Assembly: GCA_017456105.1 (NCBI GenBank)
Contig: JAFTKA010000007.1
Span: 1-44,484 of the forward strand
DNA from: Oscillospiraceae bacterium
GTDB lineage: Bacteria; Bacillota_A; Clostridia; Oscillospirales; Oscillospiraceae
Length of the DNA: 44,484 nucleotides
Reading direction: 5' to 3'
Under the pieces are notes generated by a model. It saw only the letters and a list, made by a program, of their open reading frames with translations. It was not told the origin of the DNA and searched no databases. The position numbers and the translations under genes are program-made. The stretch's first letter is position 1; the number at the start of each line of letters is the position of its first letter. Below are positions 32,877-41,344 of the stretch, one piece after another.

Positions 32877-33512
32877 TTACTGATGCACCATGCATCGATT
32901 CATTTCCTCCAGCAGCTTCTGAGAGATCCTGTCAATATCTGCCGTGGAGGGGAATTTCTTTTCAACATATGCCTTGGGATCCAGTGTTTGCCCGATCACC
33001 ACGACCCTGCGGCTGTACCAGTGCTTCTTCGGCACCACATGCATGGGAACGATGGGTACACCTGCCTGCAGAGCAAACAGCACCACACCGCCCTTCAGGG
33101 TCTGAACCTGCTCGTCCCTGGCAATGCCCCCCTGGGGGAACACCGCCAGCAAATATCCCTTTTTTAAGATGTCCACCGACTTGCGAGCCGCTTCAATGTC
33201 CGTTCCGTAACGGTCGATCTCAATAGCACCCACGCCCTTCAGAAGCACCTTCCGCAGCTTCCCCTTCATAACAGCCTCCGCTGCCAGGAAAAACAACCGG
33301 CGATACCAGACCGCCACACCCAAAAGGAAGGGATCGGTAAAGCTTGTATGGTTTGCCGCCAGGATCGCACCGCCACGGATCCGACCCTTATACTTCTTTC
33401 CGTCAGGCGTCAGCCGCTTCATACGAAACAGCGGAATGAGCGGCAGACACACAAGCCGTGCCAGATCCATGGGCAGCCGTCTGAAATCAAAGAGTTTATG
33501 TTTTTTTTGCAT
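32877..33512 (-). CDS. PlsC-family acyltransferase, copy B
   Basis: 211 residues. NHTSFTD (complete NHx4D motif), EIDRYGTDIEAARKS, FPQGG (FPEG-like, motif III) and VPIVPMHVVP (motif IV) are all visible. One hydrophobic segment near 15-30. Uses acyl-ACP or acyl-CoA to acylate a lysolipid or other hydroxyl/amine. It lies two bases after copy A and just before the free ACP gene. Its acyl donor is probably that ACP. Confidence 0.9.
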   Translation of the reverse strand: MQKKHKLFDFRRLPMDLARLVCLPLIPLFRMKRLTPDGKKYKGRIRGGAILAANHTSFTDPFLLGVAVWYRRLFFLAAEAVMKGKLRKVLLKGVGAIEIDRYGTDIEAARKSVDILKKGYLLAVFPQGGIARDEQVQTLKGGVVLFALQAGVPIVPMHVVPKKHWYSRRVVVIGQTLDPKAYVEKKFPSTADIDRISQKLLEEMNRCMVHQ

Positions 33513-33514
33513 AC

Positions 33515-34144
33515 TTATCTAATTTCCTCTTTCAATGCAAAAACTGTTTCTTCCAAAAGCTTTGTCAGATAATTAAGCTGTTCCTGCTCACCAAGGCCTT
33601 CCTTGCAGTGATCCTTCAGATAGATCGGCTCACCGATCACTAAGTTTGCCCGCTTAAAAAGGCCATAATTGCCATCGGTGTAAACCGGCACGATGGGAGC
33701 ATCTGTGTGCATGGCAATAAAGGTTGTACTGACAGTAAAGGGAAAGGGTTTTCCCTTGATGGGCAGCCGGGCCTGGGGAAACACACCCACCGTACCTCCG
33801 TCGTCCAACACCTCCAGAGCATGGGAAACAAAGTCGAAGGAATGTGCCTCCCGCTCCACCCGGATACCGCCGATCAGATTCAGAAGGGTGGCCATAAACT
33901 TATTTTTGTTGTACAGCACTTCCGCGATCAAAAACCGGATCGTGCGGAAGGGAAACACCAGAATGCACAGCACAAAGTCCATGAGGCTAATGTGATTGCT
34001 GACCAAAATACAGGTCTTCGGCAGTCTTCTTTTTGCACCGGAAGCCAGGTGTACCCTGGGCTTCAGCAGTATCCACGCAGGGATAATGCCGGTAAGTTTC
34101 ACAAAGCCAAGACAGAGTCTTACAAGCCACTTTTTCTTGTTCAT
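33515..34144 (-). CDS. PlsC-family acyltransferase, copy A
   Basis: 209 residues, with NHISLMD (NHx4D motif), RVEREAHSFDFVSHAL (motif II) and FPQARL (motif III, without the usual Gly). N-terminal helix at about 8-27. Sequence differs greatly from copy B, so the two likely take different acceptors. It starts one base after the adenylating-enzyme stop codon. Membrane-associated on the cytoplasmic side. Confidence 0.88.
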   Translation of the reverse strand: MNKKKWLVRLCLGFVKLTGIIPAWILLKPRVHLASGAKRRLPKTCILVSNHISLMDFVLCILVFPFRTIRFLIAEVLYNKNKFMATLLNLIGGIRVEREAHSFDFVSHALEVLDDGGTVGVFPQARLPIKGKPFPFTVSTTFIAMHTDAPIVPVYTDGNYGLFKRANLVIGEPIYLKDHCKEGLGEQEQLNYLTKLLEETVFALKEEIR

Positions 34145-34145
34145 A

Positions 34146-36065
34146 TCACAGTTTACTTTCTATGTACTCACAGATTTCTTTCGGTGTATACCGATAGGTG
34201 TCGCCGTTATCATAGTCATCGATACTGAATTCCTCCGCAAGAGCCGTCAAAATGGAGAAATACTGAATACTGGTAGCACCCAGATCGTAGAAGATGTGGG
34301 ACTCCCCGCTGACCTTTTCCCCATCGATCTCCAACACCCCGGCAATGATCCTGCAAACCTGACCCAGAAGCACAGAGCCCTGTTCTTCCCCGGCCTGCCC
34401 CACCTGGAACTGATTGAAAGGTGTCAGCGTTACCAGACCGTTTTTGATCTTCTCCAAAAGCTGCGTGCGGCTGACCTTAACGGCAGTAGGCGGAGCCAGC
34501 TCATCAAAGGTAAAATAGAAATTCTTCACCGCTGTAGCTGCAGGGAAGGTATCATTGACCCCATAGAAATAGTCCTTGATCTGCTTTGCCAAAGCCTTCG
34601 TGGTGTAGGGATTGACCTGAGCCACCAGCGACAGCTCCTGCCCGTTCTCTCCGGGCATACCCAATACACAGAACTGCTGAACGCTCTGGGGCATAAATGC
34701 CTTTTCGATCATATCGGGGTTGATATTCTCGCCGTTTTCGCCGATCACCGTGTCGCTGCGTCTGCCCCGGATATAATAATACCCGTCCACACATTCCATA
34801 CGGTCTCCGGTGTCAAACCAGTCTTCCACAGAAACAGCCTTGCCGTTGACAAGCTTTTTGATGCACAAAGAGCCACCCTTGACCTGGAGGATTCCCTCAT
34901 CGTCCAGCCGATAGCTGACCGCGTCAAAGGGCTTACCGATGGAGTTGCGGTTTTTGTCCTTGGGACGGCTTCGTAATTCCACAGAGGTAATGCCGATCTC
35001 ACTCATGCCGTAGCCGTTATGCATATTGTAGCCGATACCGTTTAATAGCTCCATAGCAGAATCCCGCAGATAGCTGCCGCCGCTGATACAGAACAGCACA
35101 GACCGGCCAAAGAGCTTATCGGTAACCTGACGCAAAAGCCGCTTTGCCAGCTTTGCACCAAAATTGGGAAAACGGTTCTGTAAAGCCGTGGCAAGGGCAA
35201 GACCCCGACGCAGCTTAGCTTCCTTCTTCTCTCCCTGCTTTGCTACTTCCGCCCGGACCTGCTTTTCCACCGTGTGCCATAGCATGGGTACCGCAAAAAT
35301 ATGGGTAACCTGATGCCGGCGGCAGGTCTTCAAAATGGTTTCTGCACTGTAATCCCGGAGGAACACCAGGGTCCTTCCGAAGAACGTAAACCAAAAATAA
35401 ACCGCAAACAGACCAAACACATGGTAAAAGGGCAAAAATGCCAACTGCTTCAGCTGCCCCTTGTAATGCCCTGCGATCTGCGGACATTCCTTAACAATGG
35501 ACTTAAAATTCAGGATCTGTTCTGCGATCTGGAGGCCTGAATAAAAGCAAATAACCTCATTCATAGAGGTTGCCGAAGAGGAAAACGCCAATTCATTTTC
35601 AAACACATCGCCGCAAACTGCCGGATAGTCTCCTGAAAGCTCTGTCATGGTGATCACTTCACCGGTAAGTGCTGACTTTTCTGCACACAGGATATACTTC
35701 ACCTGCAAGGTTTTCAAGATTCCCTGCGTAAGGGACTCCGGATAACGCATATTCACAAGATAGGGCTTGTTTCCGCTCTTGAGAATTGCCCAAAAGGCAG
35801 TGATCCAGTCCGGAGAATTTTCCATCTCCAGAGCGATATACTGATGGGTAGCCCCTACCTTGGCATACAGAGCCTCTGCCGTGCGGCAGATTCTCTCATA
35901 GATCTCGCCGTAGGTATAGGTTTTAATCCGGAAACCGTCATTGGTCTCGCACAGGACCCGGTCCTGCACCCGGAACATGATCTCAAAAATAGCCTTTAGA
36001 TCCTTTTTCGAGGCCTCCAGCTGTTCCCTGTTGACCTGCAAAGTCTGTCGGAGTTCTTTCTTCAT
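34146..36065 (-). CDS. acyl-adenylating (ANL superfamily) enzyme fused to a C-terminal carrier domain
   Basis: 639 residues. The N-terminal domain (about 40-430) and the small C-terminal domain (about 430-545) form an AMP-ligase. The ATP-binding loop A3, usually TSGTTGxPKG, reads FSSSATSMNEVICF (161-174) and lacks the Gly and Lys. GYGMSE (351-356, A5), WFDTGDR (416-422, A7), IRGRRSDTVI (432-441) and K530 in TAVKVSR (A10) are intact. A carrier domain (about 560-639) has DLGATS with Ser599. It would activate a fatty or other acid to acyl-AMP and load it onto its own arm. ATG 36065 follows AAAAGGAATT. First gene of the operon. Confidence 0.92.
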   Translation of the reverse strand: MKKELRQTLQVNREQLEASKKDLKAIFEIMFRVQDRVLCETNDGFRIKTYTYGEIYERICRTAEALYAKVGATHQYIALEMENSPDWITAFWAILKSGNKPYLVNMRYPESLTQGILKTLQVKYILCAEKSALTGEVITMTELSGDYPAVCGDVFENELAFSSSATSMNEVICFYSGLQIAEQILNFKSIVKECPQIAGHYKGQLKQLAFLPFYHVFGLFAVYFWFTFFGRTLVFLRDYSAETILKTCRRHQVTHIFAVPMLWHTVEKQVRAEVAKQGEKKEAKLRRGLALATALQNRFPNFGAKLAKRLLRQVTDKLFGRSVLFCISGGSYLRDSAMELLNGIGYNMHNGYGMSEIGITSVELRSRPKDKNRNSIGKPFDAVSYRLDDEGILQVKGGSLCIKKLVNGKAVSVEDWFDTGDRMECVDGYYYIRGRRSDTVIGENGENINPDMIEKAFMPQSVQQFCVLGMPGENGQELSLVAQVNPYTTKALAKQIKDYFYGVNDTFPAATAVKNFYFTFDELAPPTAVKVSRTQLLEKIKNGLVTLTPFNQFQVGQAGEEQGSVLLGQVCRIIAGVLEIDGEKVSGESHIFYDLGATSIQYFSILTALAEEFSIDDYDNGDTYRYTPKEICEYIESKL

Positions 36066-36088
36066 AGCAATTCCTTTTGACATAAAGA

Positions 36089-36115
36089 TTTCCGCTGGCA
36101 ACGTGCCAGCGGAAA
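36089..36115 (-). terminator. hairpin between the zinc-ribbon gene and the adenylating enzyme
   Basis: TTTCCGCTGGCA (36089-36100) and TGCCAGCGGAAA (36104-36115) form a perfect 12-bp stem with an ACG loop; TCTTTATG follows on the minus strand, a short T-run. It lies 23 bases before the start of the adenylating enzyme, so it may act as an attenuator in that leader rather than a full stop. Confidence 0.6.
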
Positions 36116-36156
36116 TGATTTTCGTTTATATGCTGATCACACCTGCGTATTTGCTT

Positions 36157-36618
36157 TTAGTAGGAGTAGGACGCACAATTGATAAGGTTGATAAAACCAA
36201 AGAAAAGCATCACTGCGGAGACGATCAAGCCGGCCATACCCAGCTTTACGCCGGCAGAGCAAACGCCGGAGGGGTTGCCGCCCTCAATGCTCTTATAGCT
36301 CAAGATCCGGCCTACGATACTCAGCGGGACGGAGAAGAAGCCAAAGATCAGAGCAAAGGTGATGCCCATGGGAGGCATAGCCATACCGATCAGTGTGTAC
36401 AAAACACCCAGCGTACCGAAAACTACGCCGCCGATACCCAGACCCATACCTACAAAGCCGAGGGCCTTGACCTTACCGGAAATGACGGGCTCAGCCTTCA
36501 CCGCAACGGGTGCAGGCACATTCTGAGGAGCACTTTCTTCAGGCACGGCAGTACCGCAAACACGGCAGAACTTATCGCCTGCTTCCATTTGATTACCGCA
36601 ATGAGAACAAAAAGACAT
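36157..36618 (-). CDS. zinc-ribbon membrane protein
   Basis: 153 residues beginning MSFCSHCGNQMEAGDKFCRVCG: a zinc ribbon with two CxxC knuckles (about 4-21). A Pro/Ala/Val linker and about three membrane helices follow (GLGIGGVVFGTLGVLYTLIG and others), like DUF4190-type proteins. AAAGGAGG precedes the ATG at 36618; a longer frame to 36699 has no site. Function unknown; often such proteins act in envelope stress or assembly. Separated from the operon below by a hairpin. Confidence 0.8.
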   Translation of the reverse strand: MSFCSHCGNQMEAGDKFCRVCGTAVPEESAPQNVPAPVAVKAEPVISGKVKALGFVGMGLGIGGVVFGTLGVLYTLIGMAMPPMGITFALIFGFFSVPLSIVGRILSYKSIEGGNPSGVCSAGVKLGMAGLIVSAVMLFFGFINLINCASYSY

Positions 36619-36699
36619 ATGTATTCCTCCTTTTTTGGCCATTATATCATAGCCAAATCCGCTACGCAAGCATTTTTTCAGGTCCTTTCCCCGTTTCAT

Positions 36700-36724
36700 T
36701 GTAGGGACGATTCACGAATCGTCC
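36700..36724. repeat. palindromic dispersed repeat, copy 3
   Basis: TGTAGGGACGATTCACGAAT then CGTCC. Relative to copy 1 both arms carry a compensating change (GGGGCG/CGCCCC becomes GGGACG/CGTCCC), so base pairing is preserved. Confidence 0.85.
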
Positions 36725-36730
36725 ACCTGC

Positions 36731-36847
36731 TGCGTCATTCCGAGTGGAGCGTAGCGGAATCGAGGAATCTTCGCACCGAATATCTGCTCAGCAGCCTTAG
36801 CCATACGTAGATCCTTCGAATCGCTATCGCTCGCTCAGGATGACGCA
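36731..36847. repeat. 117-base dispersed element with imperfect inverted ends
   Basis: Ends TGCGTCATTCCGAG (36731-36744) and CTCAGGATGACGCA (36834-36847) are inverted repeats with two mismatches. Inside, GAGGAATCTTCG and CGAAGGATCT-type arms can pair. The sequence GTCATTCCGAG...CTCAGGATGAC resembles a short non-coding repeat found widely in gut bacteria. No coding frame. It sits directly after a copy of the other palindrome. Confidence 0.75.
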
Positions 36848-36958
36848 AGTCGTTGAATATGGTTCCATATCCGTCCGCAACATTTCCCGATTGCTTTTTC
36901 CTGCGATCGGGATTATAATGGAGATATTCCAAAAAAATACAGGAAAGAGGTAAGCAAT

Positions 36959-37414
36959 ATGTTTTGTAAACACTGTGGCACTCCCCTGGAAGACACCGTG
37001 GAGACCTGTCCCAACTGTGGCACGACCTTGACCGAAGTCGCTGAACCCGCTTCCGAGGTTGTGGAAATTGCTCCCGGGGAAGTCGTCGAGATCCTGCCGG
37101 AGCCTGTTCCCGCAGCCGCCATTCCGGCTGAGCCTGTGGAGCCGACAGCCAAGGTGGTCTATCAGATCCCTCCTGAAAACGAGCCTCTGAGTGCTTGGAG
37201 TTATTTCTGGCTGAAGGTGCTGTTTTCCGTCCCCATCGTAGGCTTTGTTTTCCTGATGATCTTCACCTTCCATGGCGGCAATTTAAACCGCAGAAGCTTC
37301 GCCCGGTCCTACTGGTGTGGACTGTTGGTAACGGTAATTGTGCTTGCCGTACTTGCACTGATCGTATACGGCTTTGCCTTTAATCTACGCCTGTTCATTC
37401 CGAAACAATATTAA
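36959..37414 (+). CDS. zinc-ribbon membrane protein, second type
   Basis: 151 residues beginning MFCKHCGTPLEDTVETCPNCG, again two CxxC knuckles (3-20). A Glu/Val/Pro-rich linker (PASEVVEIAPGEVVEI) and two membrane helices (about 83-105 and 120-145) follow. AAAGAGG precedes the ATG. It shares layout but little sequence with the zinc-ribbon gene on the other side of the repeat cluster. Role unknown. It ends at a strong terminator. Confidence 0.82.
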   Translation: MFCKHCGTPLEDTVETCPNCGTTLTEVAEPASEVVEIAPGEVVEILPEPVPAAAIPAEPVEPTAKVVYQIPPENEPLSAWSYFWLKVLFSVPIVGFVFLMIFTFHGGNLNRRSFARSYWCGLLVTVIVLAVLALIVYGFAFNLRLFIPKQY

Positions 37415-37424
37415 CCCCCACATA

Positions 37425-37445
37425 CCCCCCGGCAAAGCCGGGGGG
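37425..37445 (+). terminator. terminator after the zinc-ribbon gene
   Basis: CCCCCCGGC and GCCGGGGGG form a perfect 9-bp stem with an AAA loop; CTACTATTTT follows. Confidence 0.8.
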
Positions 37446-37460
37446 CTACTATTTTGACAT

Positions 37461-37485
37461 TGTAGGGGCGATTCACGAATCGCCC
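37461..37485. repeat. palindromic dispersed repeat, copy 4
   Basis: TGTAGGGGCGATTCACGAAT then CGCCC, matching copy 1 on the left arm. It lies between the terminator and the trkA promoter. Confidence 0.85.
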
Positions 37486-37494
37486 GCAAGCATA

Positions 37495-37523
37495 TTGCAA
37501 ATATCAAAAATATCCGTTATAAT
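37495..37523 (+). promoter_or_regulatory. promoter of the trkA-trkH operon
   Basis: TTGCAA (37495-37500) and TATAAT (37518-37523) are 17 bases apart. Near-consensus. Confidence 0.8.
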
Positions 37524-37560
37524 AGCATTTATTGAAAACCATGCTTTTGGAGAGATTCCT

Positions 37561-38916
37561 ATGAACATTATTGTTGCCGGTGCCGGCAAGACCGGCCTGA
37601 CGCTGGCCGGACAGCTGATTGCCGAGGGCCACAATACCACCATTATCGACACCAATAGCCGGGTGCTGGAATCCGCAGTGGAGCTCTACGACGCTATGGC
37701 CACCTGCGGCAATGCCGCTTCCAAGGCGGTGCTTCTGCAGGCAGGCGTGGAGGAAGCGGATCTTGTGATCGCCGCCACCAACGCGGACGAAGTGAATCTT
37801 CTGTGCTGTATGACGGCCCACGGCATCAACAGCCGCCTGCATACCATTGCCCGGATCCGGTCTCCCCAGTATGCCGACCAGGTTATGACCATGCCGGAGG
37901 TATTTCCTTTGTCGCTGACAGTCAACCCGGAAAAGCGTGCTGCTGTGGAGATCGAGCGTCTTTTGAAATTCCCCGGATTTTTACGCCGGGACACCTTTGC
38001 CCGTGGTCAGGTAGCCATTGTAGAGCTGCGGATCGACCCGGGCAGCAAGCTCTGTAACGTACCTTTGATGCAGATGAGCGGCATTATCAAATGCCGTGTT
38101 CTGGTGTGTGCCGTTTTGCGGGACGGAACAGCGGTAGCCCCCAGCGGCAATTTCGTACTGCAAAGCGGCGACCGTATCTTTGTTACCGCCCCCACTGCCG
38201 ACCTTGCTATCTTGCTTCGGAATCTGGGCATCGTTACCCGCCGGGTCCGCAAGGTGCTGATCTGTGGCGGCGGCCGGGTCAGCTACTATCTTGCCAAGCT
38301 CCTGGAAGAGGACAAAATTGAAGTAAAGCTATTGGATAAAGACTATGACCGCTGCGTAGAGCTTTCCACCTTACTGCCGGACACTACTGTTGTCCACGGC
38401 GACTGCAGCAGTCAGCGGCTTCTGGACGACCAGGGGATCCAAACTGTAGACGCCCTGTGCAGCCTGACGGGCATGGACGAAACCAATATGCTCATCTCCA
38501 TGTACGGCGAATCTGCGGAGGTTCCCCAGGTGATCACCAAACTCAGCCGCGGCAAAAGCACCCTGTTGGGTTCTCTCCCCCTGGGCAGCGTGATCTGTCC
38601 CAAGGAGCTGTGCAGTAACGACATCGTCCGTTACGTCCGAGCCATGCAAAACCAGACCGGTGCCGCCATTTCCGTCCACACCATTGCCGACGGTCAGGCG
38701 GAGGCTGTGGAATTTTTGGTAGACGGCTCTGCCAAGCACCGGGACACCCCCCTGAAGGACCTGAAGCTGAAGAATAACGTATTGATCGCCAGTATTACCC
38801 ATGGCGGCAAGACCCAGATCCCCAATGGTGAGAGTATGTTCACCGCGGGCGACACAGTGGTAGTCGTTACCAGTGGCCGGGGCGTGCTGAAGCAGATCAA
38901 CGACATTTTTGCCTAA
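37561..38916 (+). CDS. trkA: Trk potassium system NAD-binding regulatory protein TrkA
   Basis: Peripheral subunit that gates TrkH by binding NAD(H) or nucleotides. 451 residues made of two RCK units: MNIIVAGAGKTGLTLA (Rossmann GxGxxG), then a TrkA_C segment with AIVELRIDPGSKL, and a second unit with LICGGGRVSYYLAKLLEE, DGDCSS-like VVHGDCSSQRLL and a second TrkA_C at the end. GGAGAG precedes the ATG; an upstream in-frame start is unlikely. It is the first gene of the operon with trkH, 14 bases upstream of it. Confidence 0.93.
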   Translation: MNIIVAGAGKTGLTLAGQLIAEGHNTTIIDTNSRVLESAVELYDAMATCGNAASKAVLLQAGVEEADLVIAATNADEVNLLCCMTAHGINSRLHTIARIRSPQYADQVMTMPEVFPLSLTVNPEKRAAVEIERLLKFPGFLRRDTFARGQVAIVELRIDPGSKLCNVPLMQMSGIIKCRVLVCAVLRDGTAVAPSGNFVLQSGDRIFVTAPTADLAILLRNLGIVTRRVRKVLICGGGRVSYYLAKLLEEDKIEVKLLDKDYDRCVELSTLLPDTTVVHGDCSSQRLLDDQGIQTVDALCSLTGMDETNMLISMYGESAEVPQVITKLSRGKSTLLGSLPLGSVICPKELCSNDIVRYVRAMQNQTGAAISVHTIADGQAEAVEFLVDGSAKHRDTPLKDLKLKNNVLIASITHGGKTQIPNGESMFTAGDTVVVVTSGRGVLKQINDIFA

Positions 38917-38930
38917 TGTAGGAGCAGTTT

Positions 38931-40397
38931 ATGAACTTTAAGATGATGGGGCGTTTTATCGCCCAGATCATAACCATCGAAGCAGTCTTTATGCTTCCGG
39001 CCCTGGGAATCAGTGTGTTCTCCGGGGAATGGAACGCAGTAGCCGGCTTCGGATATACCCTTGCCATCATCTTGGCGGTGGCCGCGATACTGTTTGCCTT
39101 GTGTCGCAAGGCTCGCCGGATCTTCGGTGCCCGGGAGGGCTTGGTGTGCGTGGCTCTGGGCTGGGTCAGCTTGAGTGTTTTAGGCTGCCTGCCTTTTGTG
39201 ATTTCCGGTGAGATTCCCCATTTTGTGGACGCTTTGTTTGAAACCATCTCCGGCTTTACCACCACCGGCTCGTCCATTCTGCGTGATGTGGAAGCCCTTC
39301 CCAAGGGTCTGCTCTACTGGCGTAGCTTCAGCCATTGGCTGGGCGGTATGGGCGTGCTGGTGTTCCTGCTGGCCATTGTACCTGCCAGCGGTGAAGAAAA
39401 GGGCTTTACCATGCACCTGCTGCGTGCAGAAAGCCCCGGCCCCGACGTAGGAAAGCTTGTACCGAAAATGCGGCAGACCGCCCTGATCCTTTACATTATC
39501 TACGTGGTACTGACCATCATCAACGTGATCTTCCTGCTCTGCGGCGGCATGGACTTCTTTGAGTCCCTGTGCACCGCTTTTGGCACAGCCGGCACCGGCG
39601 GCTTCGGTGTCAGAAACGACTCTCTGGCCTCCTACAGTCCCTATATCCAGTGGGTTACCACGGTGTTTATGTTCCTGTTCGGCGTCAACTTCAGCTGCTA
39701 TTATCTGCTCCTGCTGCGTCATATCCGTTCCGTGTTCCGGGACGAAGAACTGCGGCTTTATATTGGCCTTGCCGTGGCTTGCGTGGTGCTGATCACCCTG
39801 AACGTGTGGAACAGCCTGCAGGGAGCTTATGAGACCGTCGGTGAAACGATCCGCCATGCTGCCTTCCAGGTCAGCTCCATAATGACGACCACCGGCTACG
39901 CCACCACGGACTTTGGCCTGTGGCCGGCTCTCAGCAAAGGTCTTCTGATGATGCTGATGGTGGTCGGTGCCTGTGCCGGTTCCACCGGTGGCGGCTTAAA
40001 ATGTTCCCGGGTACTGTTACTGTTTAAGAGCCTTCGCCGAAATATCCGGCAGGTACTAAATCCCCGGACAGTGCAGGTGATCCGGAATAACGGCCGGGTA
40101 GTTGACGAGAAGATCATAGCCAATACCAACGCCTATCTGGCCGCCTACGTGATAATCCTGGTAGCGGGCTATTTGATCATCTCTCTGGACGGTTTCTCCA
40201 TCGGCACAAACCTGACCGCGGTGTTAGCCTGCTTCAATAATATCGGCCCGGGCTTGGATATTGTAGGCCCCACCGGCAACTTCGCAGACTTTAGCATTCC
40301 AAGTAAACTGACCTTGTCCCTGTGTATGCTGGCAGGCCGTTTGGAGATCTTCCCCATACTGGCCCTGTTCTCCCGCAGCACCTGGAAAAGAAGATAA
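38931..40397 (+). CDS. trkH: Trk-type potassium transporter TrkH
   Basis: Membrane channel subunit for K+ uptake. 488 residues with about ten membrane helices. Four pore loops are visible: FTTTGSSI, GTAGTGGFG, MTTTGYATTDFG and NNIGPGLDIVG; each has the Gly of the K+ selectivity filter. SHWLGGMGVLVFLLAI is also typical. GGAGC precedes the ATG. With TrkA it makes a complete system. The terminator at 40400 follows. Confidence 0.94.
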   Translation: MNFKMMGRFIAQIITIEAVFMLPALGISVFSGEWNAVAGFGYTLAIILAVAAILFALCRKARRIFGAREGLVCVALGWVSLSVLGCLPFVISGEIPHFVDALFETISGFTTTGSSILRDVEALPKGLLYWRSFSHWLGGMGVLVFLLAIVPASGEEKGFTMHLLRAESPGPDVGKLVPKMRQTALILYIIYVVLTIINVIFLLCGGMDFFESLCTAFGTAGTGGFGVRNDSLASYSPYIQWVTTVFMFLFGVNFSCYYLLLLRHIRSVFRDEELRLYIGLAVACVVLITLNVWNSLQGAYETVGETIRHAAFQVSSIMTTTGYATTDFGLWPALSKGLLMMLMVVGACAGSTGGGLKCSRVLLLFKSLRRNIRQVLNPRTVQVIRNNGRVVDEKIIANTNAYLAAYVIILVAGYLIISLDGFSIGTNLTAVLACFNNIGPGLDIVGPTGNFADFSIPSKLTLSLCMLAGRLEIFPILALFSRSTWKRR

Positions 40398-40399
40398 AA

Positions 40400-40427
40400 A
40401 AAGACCGCCCAAGGGCGGTCTTTTTGT
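40400..40427. terminator. bidirectional terminator after trkH
   Basis: AAAAAGACCGCCC and GGGCGGTCTTTTT form a perfect 13-bp stem with an AA loop. It also ends the convergent lipoprotein gene. Confidence 0.92.
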
Positions 40428-40430
40428 ATA

Positions 40431-41261
40431 TCAAGTATGGTCAAACAGATATTTCTGCTGCTCCAGTAAGTACCAAAGCCGATCGTATTCCACTTCCACT
40501 TCCCTGTAGGAATACACTGCCTCCGGCAGAAGCTCTCCATCCAGCTCAAGGTATCTTTCCGTCAGATAGCCCAACTCATCGTACTTGAAGCTATAGCGGT
40601 AAGCGTCCTCACCCTCATCGTAAATTTTTTCCGCGATAACACCGTTCTCCAGCCGGGTATCGTAGATCAGATTGCCCTCGGGATCTTCGCAGTGGACGGA
40701 CATCAAGATTCCGTCTTCATACTGATAGATGACGGTGGATTGCAAAATACCCTCATAATACTCCCGAATCTCGGACCGGTCGCCCTTTTCGTTGTATTCG
40801 TACTGCACACCGGAGTAATTGGAATCCTTTTCCATCACCGACTCCAGCTTGCCGTCCTGATGGAACTTCAAAATACTGCCGTAGGTCTGACCGTCAAACC
40901 ACTGCAGCCTGACCTCACCGGGCATACCGTTTACATCGGGCTTTTCAAAGTAGCCGGTGAACAGAAGCTCGTTTTCAATAGAGTAGCATTCATAGGACTT
41001 TATGTTGTAGTTCTCATCGTAATAATAGACCACATATCCGCTGTCATAGAACGCCGCCTTTTCCAGCAGATACAGCGTAGCCTTTGTGGGACAGATCGTA
41101 GGTGCTTCGGTTGTGGCCTCAGTGGTAACCTCCGTTGTCTGCTCGGTTACAGATTCTGTCGTTTGTCCGCCTGTAGATTCCGTATTGTCCGTGGTAGGTT
41201 TTCCGCAGCCGGAGAGCAGTAACAGGCAAACCAGTAAAGTCAATGCGATCAATCGTTTCAT
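40431..41261 (-). CDS. lipoprotein with beta-hairpin repeat body
   Basis: 276 residues. Lipoprotein signal MKRLIALTLLVCLLLLSGC with lipidated Cys19. A Thr/Glu-rich linker (TTEVTTEATTEAPT) follows, then a Tyr-rich body of two-strand units (YYYDENYNIKSYEC, YEYNEKGDRSEIREYYEG, YSFKYDELGYLTERYLE), similar to MORN/YwqK-type repeats that occur in envelope proteins. AAAGGAGT precedes the ATG. Function unknown; probably surface-exposed. Confidence 0.85.
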   Translation of the reverse strand: MKRLIALTLLVCLLLLSGCGKPTTDNTESTGGQTTESVTEQTTEVTTEATTEAPTICPTKATLYLLEKAAFYDSGYVVYYYDENYNIKSYECYSIENELLFTGYFEKPDVNGMPGEVRLQWFDGQTYGSILKFHQDGKLESVMEKDSNYSGVQYEYNEKGDRSEIREYYEGILQSTVIYQYEDGILMSVHCEDPEGNLIYDTRLENGVIAEKIYDEGEDAYRYSFKYDELGYLTERYLELDGELLPEAVYSYREVEVEYDRLWYLLEQQKYLFDHT

Positions 41262-41344
41262 AGGAAAACTCCTTTCTCTGTTTTATTACCCAATTTCATT
41301 ATATCCGAATCCCTTGTTTTTGGCAAGCCTTTGTTCTTTTGCCG

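Noticed and set aside
33996..34976. Plus-strand frame opposite the adenylating enzyme
   Set aside because: Antisense shadow of a well-supported gene; no ribosome site and no domain.
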